DNA of 64,000 bases from Candidatus Poseidoniaceae archaeon (GTDB taxonomy: Archaea > Thermoplasmatota > Poseidoniia > Poseidoniales > Poseidoniaceae): positions 139,279-203,278 of the forward strand of contig CASIAI010000001.1 of assembly GCA_949372655.1 (NCBI GenBank), given 5' to 3'. Below, in pieces: positions 10,601 through 18,622 of this stretch. The stretch's first letter is position 1. Each line of letters begins with the position of its first letter. The translations under genes were made by a program, and so were the position numbers. The notes beneath the pieces were generated by a model that searched no databases, was not told the origin of the DNA, and saw nothing but the letters and a program-made list of their open reading frames with translations.

Positions 10601-11955
10601 ATGGGTGCTTTGACCAAGAAGAGACGATTTCCTCATTAACTTGGGAATTAACAGAGGATTTAGATGATGATAATGATGGGGCATTAGACATCTATGATGA
10701 TTGTAAGGAAGGCACTTTAGGGTGGAGTCAAAGTAATTCTGTAGACCATGACATGGATGGATGTTTTGATAATGATGAAGATTTAGATGATGATAATGAT
10801 GGTATGATTGACCTAAATGATGATTGTAAAAGAGGAGTAATAAATTGGTCTTCATCCCTTTCAAATGACTATGACAGTGATGGATGTCATGATTCATCTG
10901 AAGATGAAGATGATGACGACGACATGAAACCTGATTTATCTGATTCATGTCCTGTAGGTGAATTGGGATGGATCTCTTTTCAAAATAGCGACTATGATAA
11001 TGATGGATGTAAAGATAGTTCTGAAGACTTAGATGATGATAATGATGGCATAAGTGATACTAATGACCGTTGTCCGACTGGTGATTTAGGTTGGATTTCC
11101 AATCCGGAAAATGATTATGACCGTGATGGCTGTCAAGATAATTCTGAAGATGATGATGATGATGATGACATGATTAAAGATAATTCGGATATTTGTCAAA
11201 ATAGTGAAACTATAATGTCGATGAATTGGGTTTCGGATTATTCAACAGACCATGACAGCGATGGTTGTAACGATGAATTTGAAGATGATGATGATGATAA
11301 TGATGGGATGAAAGATGAAAAAGACCAATGCCCAACTGGAGACCTCGGATGGGTTTCAACTCTGAAAACCGATTTTGATAATGATGGTTGCCAAGATTCC
11401 TTAGAAGATTATGATGATGATTCAGACGGAGTCATTGATTCTCAGGATATGTTTCCACTAAATCCGGATGAATCATTTGATTCCGATGGGGATGGAGTTG
11501 GAAATAATGAAGATGATTTCCCTAATGACAAAACAGAAACTGTTGATTCTGATGGAGATGGAGTAGGTGATAACACTGACTTATTCCCATCAGCATCTTG
11601 GTTAGGTTCTGGTACTTCGTTCTCTTTAATCGCAATTATCATTATTTCAATAATTGGTACAGTCTTTGTTTTCCGAATGAAAAGAAAGGATGCCATTATG
11701 CCAAAACAACAGACTAAGACATTTGAAGATCAAGACGAGTTCTTTGAAGATATATCCGATGATGCTCTGAGCCTTGCTGGAATTGCACCTATGATTAGTG
11801 AGACTCAACATCTCGTTGATAATTTACCGCCTGGTAATGAACTGGTTGGAGAAATCGATAGTGATGGTTATGAGTGGATTGAACATCCCGAAGCGAGCGA
11901 AATATGGTATTGGAGAGGTTCTGAATCAAATGATTGGGACCTTTACGAAGAATGA
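7606..11955 (+). CDS. giant secreted surface protein with thrombospondin type 3-like Ca-binding repeats
   Basis: A 1449-aa cell-surface protein. A signal peptide with hydrophobic core LPMTLVFLFIFTSLSPIVDA precedes a first Asp-rich motif. Residues about 60-590 form a beta-rich, Asn/Ser-rich region of propeller type. Residues about 590-1270 hold some 16 tandem units of about 42 aa of the form DDDNDGxxDxxDxC...W.S...DYDxDGCxDxxED, each with two cysteines, like thrombospondin type 3 or OmpA-linker calcium repeats. A transmembrane helix (SLIAIIIISIIGTVFVF, about 1345-1362) and a cytoplasmic tail ending in a Trp-rich segment follow. An internal ATG at residue 19 is an alternative start. The role is probably adhesion or an envelope stalk; the ligand is unknown. 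It converges on the RND gene with no intergenic base. Confidence 0.85.
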   Translation: MKKFRRCKGFTFEIIGSFMTNAKVLPMTLVFLFIFTSLSPIVDAFDWDNDGIDDSTDTDDDNDLILDIDDQCTPGQVNSYSLGMNDHDSDGCDDHEMIISNAFLEGDGTDVISDVLFDSNNNQIVSGYSLGNYSKFQNYNITTDPNRLGYSFVSKINSSGNVDWLIYTFDEDYTDIVLADDDSIYLTSNILTNTTWYTTNNNWNIIDSNNYWDPYVMKISSQGDIEWIEHNENFGNQTSQGIAIGSNNNVVIPIYNMEITTLTFGTQTLALNSIEGFVINISSNGIWGQDIISIENPTPVPNDGGIFRKISNTEQGYMSIVSYQDTPTMNIKKNGIVQCSISKNNSATSDAIVSITLFHDWVCIDTISVEAHSGYAEAWVNQIVLAFENQTGDINIAVAGAMEADTFNSSTLEFGDWGIITPLGEYTYDGFKAFYGEINYVPNSVSNSLQWEYLMWDSSYNYASAFTDLVYSDHAYALCGNFYSILSLVDNNTSSIPFLNLYSTSNSDYDSYCLFLFDQGKSQVNGSLGFVSQQFGFYNNDIITGIDIDNTGRISIAMASTSTYVTFNNTNITTNGSSYDTHLFNLLLEEDYDDDNDGIEDYIDQCPLGETNWNSTNSSLDLDWDGCKDSTEDDDDDNDGLEDSLDSCPRGETNWSSWNYYEDYDSDGCQDFTEDLDDDNDGVLDIDDLCQAPYSDLGWNSDSITDYDEDGCQDFLEDYDDDNDGVYDDYDNCIKGLLNWTSGDPNIDWDGDGCEDSIEDEDDDNDQRDDDDDSCPKGELNWNSQSSQLDFDMDGCKDGIEDWDDDNDGVYNNNDDCNPGEMSWVSSIQTDYDSDGCRDLTEDFDDDNDNKEDTIDDCMLGNLGWESKPSTDYDSDGCRDSTEDLDDDNDGVEDLLDQCPLGEVGWTSNEINDYDGDGCKDAQEDNDHDNDGVLNPSDYCKKGDSNWISNYSTDYDLDGCRDSTEDLDDDSDGVADIIDACQFGLSYWYSNSDTDYDGDGCFDQEETISSLTWELTEDLDDDNDGALDIYDDCKEGTLGWSQSNSVDHDMDGCFDNDEDLDDDNDGMIDLNDDCKRGVINWSSSLSNDYDSDGCHDSSEDEDDDDDMKPDLSDSCPVGELGWISFQNSDYDNDGCKDSSEDLDDDNDGISDTNDRCPTGDLGWISNPENDYDRDGCQDNSEDDDDDDDMIKDNSDICQNSETIMSMNWVSDYSTDHDSDGCNDEFEDDDDDNDGMKDEKDQCPTGDLGWVSTLKTDFDNDGCQDSLEDYDDDSDGVIDSQDMFPLNPDESFDSDGDGVGNNEDDFPNDKTETVDSDGDGVGDNTDLFPSASWLGSGTSFSLIAIIIISIIGTVFVFRMKRKDAIMPKQQTKTFEDQDEFFEDISDDALSLAGIAPMISETQHLVDNLPPGNELVGEIDSDGYEWIEHPEASEIWYWRGSESNDWDLYEE
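9370..11425 (+). repeat. tandem array of about 16 Asp-rich 42-aa coding repeats
   Basis: Units of about 126 bp are dominated by GAT codons (runs such as GATGATGATAATGATGG). They recur with diverged spacers, so the period is kept at protein level more than at DNA level. Three units depart from the consensus: one has a 10-aa insertion (near 10620) and two have DDDDDM in place of DDDNDG (near 10915 and 11150). Antisense His-rich open frames in this region are artefacts of the repeats. Confidence 0.85.
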
Positions 11956-14328
11956 TTAGTCTTCATTTTCCTCTATTAACTGCACTGGTTTCTTTACTGG
12001 AAATAATCGGTCCATCCATTTTGGTGACCACCAATTTGCTTTACCCATAAGTCTCATTGTAGCAGGTACAACTAGGGCCCTAACAATCGTAGCATCAAGT
12101 AAAATTGCAAGTGCTAATCCAAATCCGATTTGCTTGAGGATAATCACAGATGAAAGACCAAATGCACTAAAGACAACTACCATTACTGCTGCTGCACCTG
12201 TGATAAGTCTTCCAGTTCTCTGTAAGCCATTAGCTACTGCCAATGAATTATCTCCAGTCCTTTCCCATTCCTCATGAATCCTAGAAAGCATTAGAACTTC
12301 ATAATCCATTGAAAGTCCAAATACTATACAGAAAATTATGACTGGAGTTGTAGCTTCTATCGGCTGGGGAGTGAAGTTTAGAAGTTCTGAACCATAGCCC
12401 CATTGAAATACAACAACTAGCATACCAAATGATGCAGATATCGAAAGAATATTCATCACTATTGCCTTAAATGGAATTACTACACTTCTAACTTGGATGA
12501 ATATTAGTATTATTGTCGCAGTGAAAATAAATATAATTGCAATTGGCAAATTATCTGTAATTGCGTCTAAGGTGTCGAGACTTAAAGCTGCAAATCCAGC
12601 AACTTCTAAACTACCTGAATCACCCATCGTTAGTTCATCCAATAAATCAGAGCGAGTATCTCTAATGCTCGATACAAACTCTCTACTATCTGAACCTGTA
12701 ATGGGGCCATCTAGAGAGTAAACCAAGTAAGTGACATTTTGTGAGATAAATTGTTGTCTAAGATATTCACGTAATTGTATTGTTGTATCATCCAAACTCT
12801 GATTAGGGGCCAGCCAGAAGTTTACTACTTCTGATTCACTCATCGACACGTTTGGTAGTGCGTACCCAAATCCATTTATCACCCGTTTATCCTCGATATT
12901 AGAGACCATCCAGCGGTGTAATAATCTAATATTATTTTCGCTTAGTGGGTCTTCTCCATCAAAATCAATTACTATCAATGCAGAGTTTGTCGCACTCTGC
13001 GTCCATATACTGTCGATAGTTTCTAGTCCAACTCTAGACTCATCTTCGGGAGGTAAAGCATCTCTAGAGGCGAGGGAATATTCTGCTTGTAAGAATGGCA
13101 TTCCAGCCCCTAAAAGAATTATTAAAGTAGGAATGAGCACTGCCCAAGGATGCTTCATTACAGTCTTAGCTATTTTTGACCATACTCCTTCACCATCCTC
13201 ATTTTTGATACTGAAAGAAAAGGGTAATTTACGTCCAGTATTTATCCTATCACCTAACATGGCTAATACTGCGGGTAATACGATTAATGAGTAAATCATT
13301 CCAATAGAGACTGCTAAAGTTCCACCAATTCCTAAACTAGGGAGGTTAGTATTTTCAAAGAATAATAATCCCATCAAACCAATAGCAACTGTTACTCCGC
13401 TGAAGAAAACCGCTTTCCCAGCAGTAGCAACACTCATTGCAGTTGCTGTTCTTAAATCTCGACCGCGACCTAACTCTTCTCTGAATCTATTAACTAAAAA
13501 TAGTGAATAATCAATTGAGATTCCTATTCCTATCAAGGAAATAATATTGACTGAATAAACATCAACAGTGGTTATATTTGACAAAAATATAGTCATTCCT
13601 ACTGCTGCCATGACGGTTAAGACACCAATGCCAACAGGCAATAATGCTGCGAGTAAAGTTCCAAATACAATACCAAGGATGATCAATGAGAGGGGTCCGG
13701 AAATCAATTCTGCTTTGACTAAGTCTTTCTTGATACGGTCATCGAAGGTAAATTCAATAGCGGTCTGGTCTGTTCTCCATGTTTCAAAATCGCCATCCAT
13801 GGAAACAGTATCTTTGTGTTCTGAGTAGAGTACTTTTGCTTCCTTACGCTCTAAATCAAAAGTTAAAACATTTCTAGCCCATGTTCCAGAATCATTTTGA
13901 AAGATATACTTCTCTCTCTCATCCCCAACAATTTCCCATGAGTATTGTATTGAGACATCTTTGCTGTCATTAAATTCTTTTAGAGCCTCAATAACTGACT
14001 TTTGCCAAATATCTGAACTGTCGTCTAATGTTGGGTGAAATACCAACAAAGTGAAGCCTTGTGAGCTGGTATTAATTTGAGTAAATGCGTCGTTCTTTGT
14101 ATCTATAGCACTGACCGACTCAAGTTCTCCTTCACCCCATGAGTCTGCCCAATCTGGACCTATTGCCATCAATGAAGTCATTAATAAACATGAGAGTAAT
14201 CCAAAAACTAATACTTTTTTCCGATTATCAAAAGTAAATTCTCCAAGACGGTAAAAGGCACGGTCCTTGAGCATTTGAGGGTCTGTGACCGACTCCATAC
14301 CCACCGGCCGTGAAATATAGTTTATCAA
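11956..14328 (-). CDS. RND superfamily (MMPL-type) exporter
   Basis: A 790-aa integral membrane protein with the duplicated layout of MMPL/HpnN-like RND transporters. One helix lies near residues 38-57, followed by an extracytoplasmic loop, and then a block of about five helices (about 208-370) containing GIGISIDYSLFLVNRFREEL. After a second helix and loop comes another block (about 615-770) containing FGLSMDYEVLMLSRIHEEW. These two GxxxDY segments are the sterol-sensing-domain/MMPL signatures with proton-relay Asp residues. It is probably a proton-driven exporter of lipids or hydrophobic compounds. The frame opens at a TTG (14328); an ATG at 14298 (MESVTDPQ) is an equally plausible start. 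The neighbour is a surface protein, so a role in envelope assembly is possible. Confidence 0.88.
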   Translation of the reverse strand: MINYISRPVGMESVTDPQMLKDRAFYRLGEFTFDNRKKVLVFGLLSCLLMTSLMAIGPDWADSWGEGELESVSAIDTKNDAFTQINTSSQGFTLLVFHPTLDDSSDIWQKSVIEALKEFNDSKDVSIQYSWEIVGDEREKYIFQNDSGTWARNVLTFDLERKEAKVLYSEHKDTVSMDGDFETWRTDQTAIEFTFDDRIKKDLVKAELISGPLSLIILGIVFGTLLAALLPVGIGVLTVMAAVGMTIFLSNITTVDVYSVNIISLIGIGISIDYSLFLVNRFREELGRGRDLRTATAMSVATAGKAVFFSGVTVAIGLMGLLFFENTNLPSLGIGGTLAVSIGMIYSLIVLPAVLAMLGDRINTGRKLPFSFSIKNEDGEGVWSKIAKTVMKHPWAVLIPTLIILLGAGMPFLQAEYSLASRDALPPEDESRVGLETIDSIWTQSATNSALIVIDFDGEDPLSENNIRLLHRWMVSNIEDKRVINGFGYALPNVSMSESEVVNFWLAPNQSLDDTTIQLREYLRQQFISQNVTYLVYSLDGPITGSDSREFVSSIRDTRSDLLDELTMGDSGSLEVAGFAALSLDTLDAITDNLPIAIIFIFTATIILIFIQVRSVVIPFKAIVMNILSISASFGMLVVVFQWGYGSELLNFTPQPIEATTPVIIFCIVFGLSMDYEVLMLSRIHEEWERTGDNSLAVANGLQRTGRLITGAAAVMVVVFSAFGLSSVIILKQIGFGLALAILLDATIVRALVVPATMRLMGKANWWSPKWMDRLFPVKKPVQLIEENED

Positions 14329-14413
14329 TGAATGTATTTCTCATAATTTGAAAGTAAGTATCTTGCTATGCACCTGTGCAACAATTGATAAGTCGGCAAT
14401 ATCACCTAGGATT

Positions 14414-14932
14414 ATGGCTAGAGCGCTACTTGGTGGAGGATGTTTTTGGTGTACAGAAGGAGCCTTCAAGGAAATGAGAGGGATTGATTCTGCATTGCCA
14501 GCATATGCTGGAGGACCTGATAAAAATCCAAATTACAATTCAGTCTGTGCCGGGAGAACGGGTCATGCAGAGATAGTTGAACTCGTTTATGACCCAAATA
14601 TAATCTCTTTTGAAACTATTTTGGAAGTTTTCTTCACGGTCCATGACCCAACGCAACTTAATCGACAAGGCAATGATGTTGGAACTCAATATCGTAGTTG
14701 CATCATGCCTGTAGAGGATGGACAAGCCGAGGTTGCCAAAATGATGATTGAAAAAATGGAACAATATTTTGATGACGAAATAGTCACAATAATCGAACAA
14801 CCAATAAATTTTACAATTGCTGAAAAATACCATCATGACTACTATGCAAGAAACCCGACTCAGGGCTACTGCATGGCAGTTGTTGGTCCTAAACTGTCCA
14901 AGTTACGTCAGAAGTTGTCTCACCTATACTAG
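14414..14932 (+). CDS. msrA: peptide methionine-(S)-S-oxide reductase
   Basis: Repairs oxidized methionine using thioredoxin. The active-site motif GGGCFWC appears right after the start, with catalytic Cys10. Other MsrA blocks follow: YAGG, NYNSVCAGRTGHAEIVE, VFFTVHDPTQLNRQGNDVGTQYRS and a C-terminal EKYHHDYYARNP. I chose the ATG at 14414 rather than the frame opening at 14348, because family members start a few residues before the GCFWC motif; this gives 172 aa, the usual length. An oxidative-stress repair enzyme fits an aerobic surface-ocean lifestyle. Confidence 0.95.
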   Translation: MARALLGGGCFWCTEGAFKEMRGIDSALPAYAGGPDKNPNYNSVCAGRTGHAEIVELVYDPNIISFETILEVFFTVHDPTQLNRQGNDVGTQYRSCIMPVEDGQAEVAKMMIEKMEQYFDDEIVTIIEQPINFTIAEKYHHDYYARNPTQGYCMAVVGPKLSKLRQKLSHLY

Positions 14933-14968
14933 CGAGATATTGAAGAAGTTCCTTCTACACCCCTGTAC

Positions 14969-16603
14969 ATGGTCAATAGTATACCGCGCCCTCCGACCCC
15001 TGTTAATGAACCAATTCTTGGTTACCTTCCAGGAAGTCCAGAACGAATTTCATTGAAAGAAGAATTAACTCGTCAATCAGGTGAAGTTATAGAAATACCT
15101 TGTATTATCAACGGTGTCGAAGTCTATACAAATAATGTTATTGAACAAGTTATGCCCCACAATCATAGCCATGTTATTGCAAGAGTTCACTTGGCTGGAG
15201 AAAACGATGTCAAGGATGCAATTAAGGCGGCCTTGGATGCACATGAAGCATGGTCAAGTATGCCTTGGGAAGCAAGAGCTGCTATTTTCTTGAAAGCAAG
15301 TGAACTATTAAAGGGGGAATATAGAGCTAAGATCAATGCTAGTACAATGATAAATCAATCAAAAACATGCCATCAAGCAGAAATTGATTCGGCTTGTGAA
15401 CTTATTGACTTCTGGAGATTTAATGCTGATTATGCACGTCAGATATATGAAGACCTACAACCACCTGTTTCTACTTCTAGTATGTGGAATTCAAGTGAAG
15501 TAAGACCATTGGAAGGTTTTGTTTTCTCTGTAACACCATTTAATTTCAGTAGTATTGCTGCTAACTTACCTTCTTCCGCTGCAATAATGGGTAATACAGG
15601 AGTATGGAAACCAAGTAGGAATTCCTATCTCTCAAATTACTACCTCATGCGCTTAATGATGGATGCTGGATTACCTGATGGTGTAATCAACTTCATCCCA
15701 GGAAAAGCTAGTATGGTTGGCGATATTTGCTTATCACACCCTATGTTAGCAGGTATTCACTTTACTGGCTCAACTTCAGTTTTTAGAAAAATGTGGAAAG
15801 ATGTTGCAGAGAATCTTCCAAATATGCGTTCATACCCTCGAATCGTTGGAGAGACTGGAGGGAAAGATTTCATTGTTGCTCATCCAAACTGTGACCAAAA
15901 GGCACTGATTGTAGCCCTATTAAGAGGGTCTTTCGAGTTCCAAGGTCAGAAATGTAGTGCTGCCAGTAGAGCATATATCCCTAAATCAGTATGGGATAAC
16001 ATCAAGGAAGAATATTGTTCTGAAGTCTCTAAAATTACAATCGGTGACCCAAAGGATTTCTCAAACTTCATGTCTGCAGTTATCGATAAAAAATCATTCG
16101 ATAATATCACTGGGTACATCGACAGAGCAAAGAAAGATTCTGGTTGTGAAATAGTCACAGGTGGAAGTTATGATGATTCTAAAGGCTATTTCATTCATCC
16201 TACAACAATAGTTTGTTCTGACCCCAATTATGAATCGATGAGTGAGGAAATATTCGGGCCTGTTCTATCAATTCACGTATATCCTGACCAAGAATTCGAG
16301 GAGGTTCTAAAAACCTGTGATAACACATCAGAATACGCACTAACAGGTTCTATTTTTGCCGCAAATAGAGAAGATATTGAAACCGCTAAGAAAGCTCTGA
16401 AATATTCTTGTGGTAACTTTTACATCAATGATAAGCCGACTGGGGCTGTTGTTGGCCAACAACCATTCGGAGGAGCGAGAGGTAGTGGAACTAATGATAA
16501 GGCTGGCTCACCCCTTAACTTACTAAGATGGGTAAGTCCTCGTTCTATCAAGGAGACTTTTGCACCACCACATGAGTGGACTTATGGTTTCCTAAACGAA
16601 TGA
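14969..16603 (+). CDS. pruA: L-glutamate gamma-semialdehyde (1-pyrroline-5-carboxylate) dehydrogenase
   Basis: Oxidizes glutamate semialdehyde to glutamate with NAD, the second step of proline catabolism. The whole 544-aa chain is collinear with the animal ALDH4A1-type enzyme as I remember it: NEPILGYLPGSPER at the N-terminus, LEGFVFSVTPFNF, IVGETGGKDF (general-base Glu region), FQGQKCSAASRAYIP (catalytic Cys) and the C-terminal NFYINDKPTGAVVGQQPF with GGARGSGTNDKAG. No proline dehydrogenase is adjacent. The start ATG follows msrA after 36 bases. The close match to the ALDH4A1 subgroup rather than to generic aldehyde dehydrogenases makes the substrate call fairly secure. Confidence 0.93.
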   Translation: MVNSIPRPPTPVNEPILGYLPGSPERISLKEELTRQSGEVIEIPCIINGVEVYTNNVIEQVMPHNHSHVIARVHLAGENDVKDAIKAALDAHEAWSSMPWEARAAIFLKASELLKGEYRAKINASTMINQSKTCHQAEIDSACELIDFWRFNADYARQIYEDLQPPVSTSSMWNSSEVRPLEGFVFSVTPFNFSSIAANLPSSAAIMGNTGVWKPSRNSYLSNYYLMRLMMDAGLPDGVINFIPGKASMVGDICLSHPMLAGIHFTGSTSVFRKMWKDVAENLPNMRSYPRIVGETGGKDFIVAHPNCDQKALIVALLRGSFEFQGQKCSAASRAYIPKSVWDNIKEEYCSEVSKITIGDPKDFSNFMSAVIDKKSFDNITGYIDRAKKDSGCEIVTGGSYDDSKGYFIHPTTIVCSDPNYESMSEEIFGPVLSIHVYPDQEFEEVLKTCDNTSEYALTGSIFAANREDIETAKKALKYSCGNFYINDKPTGAVVGQQPFGGARGSGTNDKAGSPLNLLRWVSPRSIKETFAPPHEWTYGFLNE

Positions 16604-16890
16604 ATAGGTAATTTCTTACTTTTGTCGACTCGATTTACGGAGTCTACTAATGGCCTAGGAGTCATTTCTTTACCAACTATTGAGATTAGCCACCACCCAA
16701 GTGATAGAAGTGGTGTGGAGATTAACATTACTAGGCAAAGAAAAACTATAATATTTGATTTAGAAAGTTGCCAAGAATAGAATATTGTAACAATCATTAT
16801 CAAAACAAAATATAGCCTAGAGGCTTCACTGGGTGTAGACCAACCCCTATGATCGAGTCTTGGAGCGAATAGATATTGCATTACTCCCAT
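16582..16890 (-). CDS. small predicted two-helix membrane protein
   Basis: A 102-aa frame with two hydrophobic segments, at about residues 26-40 (LYFVLIMIVTIFYSW) and 46-70 (IVFLCLVMLISTPLLSLGWWLI), and a basic C-terminal tail. It overlaps the 3' end of the convergent pruA gene by 22 bases. I recognise no family. The composition is that of a genuine membrane protein rather than antisense noise, since most of it lies outside any other gene. Coding status is moderately supported. Confidence 0.5.
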   Translation of the reverse strand: MGVMQYLFAPRLDHRGWSTPSEASRLYFVLIMIVTIFYSWQLSKSNIIVFLCLVMLISTPLLSLGWWLISIVGKEMTPRPLVDSVNRVDKSKKLPIHSFRKP

Positions 16891-16975
16891 ATCCGACGAC
16901 TTTTACTAACCAAATAAAAAGACATGTTTTTCTATTCATACGATGCCTTGATGTCTTAAGGCTACTAGGGTCAAT

Positions 16976-17043
16976 CCCGCTGTGATGACTGCTTTAGCCG
17001 AATGCTGTTTTTTCAGTGACGAGTGATGGGCGAACTGAGCGGG
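16976..17043 (+). ncRNA. candidate C/D box sRNA (2'-O-methylation guide)
   Basis: A 68-nt intergenic element carries all parts of an archaeal C/D guide in order. There is a terminal stem CCCGC (16976-16980) with GCGGG (17039-17043), box C GTGATGA (16982-16988), D'-like CTGT (17005-17008) and C'-like GTGACGA (17016-17022), then box D CTGA (17035-17038). The D guide is 12 nt (17023-17034) and the D' guide about 16 nt (16989-17004). The complement of the D guide contains UUCGCCCAU, which I recall from the archaeal 23S rRNA A-loop/helix 92 region. The terminal stem flush with boxes C and D would form the kink-turn bound by L7Ae. A separate small hairpin (16945-16962) lies upstream. Confidence 0.7.
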
Positions 17044-17107
17044 ACAAAATTGATTTCATTTTACCGTAATACAGTTGGTTTGAAGGCTTGAACCACTTAC
17101 GAGGTTC

Positions 17108-18547
17108 ATGCAGGGATTGGCTAAAACTCCACTTTCTCCTGCGCCCAACAACTTGTACTTATCTCAAACTTCATCTCGCTGGAAAACTGTAAGTTCAATG
17201 TTGGGTTTGGTAATTATTGTATTCTTCTTGGTACAGATTGCAGTTTTATCTGTATCTGGACTTATAGATTCCGACTTTAATGGAACATTAGGTCCTAGTG
17301 ACCCGTTTCAGGTGATTCTAGGCGCGGTTTGCTCGACGCCTTTCCTTTTACTTTTCATTATTCTGAGACGACCAAAATTAGCACATATCGTTAGAGTCGA
17401 GAATGTAGAAGTTGGTTCAACTGCACACCTAATTGCACCTGCAACTTTGATTCAAACACCATCTCAAACCTCTATTCAACATCACCTTGTCCACAATACT
17501 GGTCCGTTAGAAGTACCACCTCTCAAACATTTATGGATTATTTTCATTTTAGGAACTATTATCTCAACATTATGTATGTTACCATTATTATTTAATTCTT
17601 CAATATTCTCAATCTTACTATTTGTCTTGATAGCCATTCCCGCTTGGCTGATCGGATTCTCAACACCCGTATTTGCATGGTGGGCAACATCAAACGAGTA
17701 TTTTGGTCTCAAGACAACTAAGAGACAAGGTGAATGGATGTTAATTGCAGGTATGCTATCGACATTTCCCGCTCTAATCATAAATTCAATCATTTCACCA
17801 ATTATTATCAGTTTTCTGGGAATCAGTATGGACGGAGTACAAAGTCTCGGATATGGAATGATTCTATTTCTATCAGCTCCCATTGGAGAGGAACTGAGTA
17901 AAGCCGCTGCGATACTTTTCCTTGCAAGATTTATCGATTCCCCAAAGAGGGGTTTTCAAATTGGGTTTTCTGTTGGATTGGGCTTTGCACTTCTTGAGAA
18001 TATGATTTACATATTGAGTTCAATAGTAGTTGGTGAAGGAGCTGCCATCAGTTTCGTTTTAACCACTGTTCTAAGAGCGATTGGTTCAATACCTGGTCAT
18101 GCAACTTGGACTGCTATTACTGGATTTGCGATTGGCCACTACATTACAGAGAAAAAGAGAAATCAAGACATTATAAACGGTGTTCAGCAAACTAATAAAA
18201 GCGATAATGAGAGTCAATGGATATTGTTTGATAAGAAAACTGGAGCCCCGATTTCTAGTTCTAATGTAAATGTGGAACCAGTAATTCCAAAATGGCTAAG
18301 TGCTGGGGAAAATAATGCAATTCGGATGACTAAGTCACCTATAAGTGCTCTTTTGATAGCTATTTTTTGTCATGGAATGTGGAATGGTACAATGTGGGTC
18401 ACCAGTAAACTTTTGGTAAATGAGTCGTTATTATTTTCTTTTTTTATTGAGATGACTTTGGTAATTATTTTAATCATAATTCTATGGAGTGTTCTCAGAA
18501 GATTAATTCCTTATGCGATAAATGAACGGAATTCAACAATAATGTGA
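17108..18547 (+). CDS. PrsW-family intramembrane metalloprotease
   Basis: A 479-aa polytopic membrane protein with about nine hydrophobic segments. It shows the conserved PrsW/CAAX-like motifs: GEELSKAAAI (glutamate pair), LGFALLENMIYI (Glu-Asn), PGHATWTAITGFAIGH and a late FCHGMWNG whose histidine completes the metal site. PrsW proteins perform site-1 cleavage of membrane anti-sigma factors in Bacillus; in archaea the substrate is unknown. The first 140 residues are an extra region with two helices and a Thr/Gln-rich linker. The gene stands alone between the candidate sRNA and the DUF92 gene. Confidence 0.85.
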   Translation: MQGLAKTPLSPAPNNLYLSQTSSRWKTVSSMLGLVIIVFFLVQIAVLSVSGLIDSDFNGTLGPSDPFQVILGAVCSTPFLLLFIILRRPKLAHIVRVENVEVGSTAHLIAPATLIQTPSQTSIQHHLVHNTGPLEVPPLKHLWIIFILGTIISTLCMLPLLFNSSIFSILLFVLIAIPAWLIGFSTPVFAWWATSNEYFGLKTTKRQGEWMLIAGMLSTFPALIINSIISPIIISFLGISMDGVQSLGYGMILFLSAPIGEELSKAAAILFLARFIDSPKRGFQIGFSVGLGFALLENMIYILSSIVVGEGAAISFVLTTVLRAIGSIPGHATWTAITGFAIGHYITEKKRNQDIINGVQQTNKSDNESQWILFDKKTGAPISSSNVNVEPVIPKWLSAGENNAIRMTKSPISALLIAIFCHGMWNGTMWVTSKLLVNESLLFSFFIEMTLVIILIIILWSVLRRLIPYAINERNSTIM

Positions 18548-18557
18548 AAAACGACTA

Positions 18558-18619
18558 ATTCCCTATATATCGGGGGTATGACATTTTAAGACGCTTAATT
18601 CCGACCATATATTGGGAAT
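18558..18619. repeat. imperfect inverted repeat in an intergenic region
   Basis: ATTCCCTATATAT (18558-18570) and ATATATTGGGAAT (18607-18619) are inverted with one mismatch in 13 bases and 36 bases between them. The right arm abuts the start of the DUF92 gene. It could be a regulator-binding site or overlap core promoter elements; nothing else supports a function. Confidence 0.35.
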
Positions 18620-18622
18620 AGT

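Noticed and set aside
9932-10948. Three His/Tyr-rich minus-strand frames (9932-10168, 10205-10441, 10574-10948)
   Set aside because: They are the complement of GAT-rich Asp repeats and contain only repeat-derived His, Leu and Tyr; shadows.
9370-11425. Possible CRISPR or satellite array
   Set aside because: The periodicity is about 126 bp within an open frame and unit sequences differ; it is a protein repeat.
14540-14836. Minus-strand frame of 98 codons
   Set aside because: Antisense to msrA, which has clear catalytic motifs.
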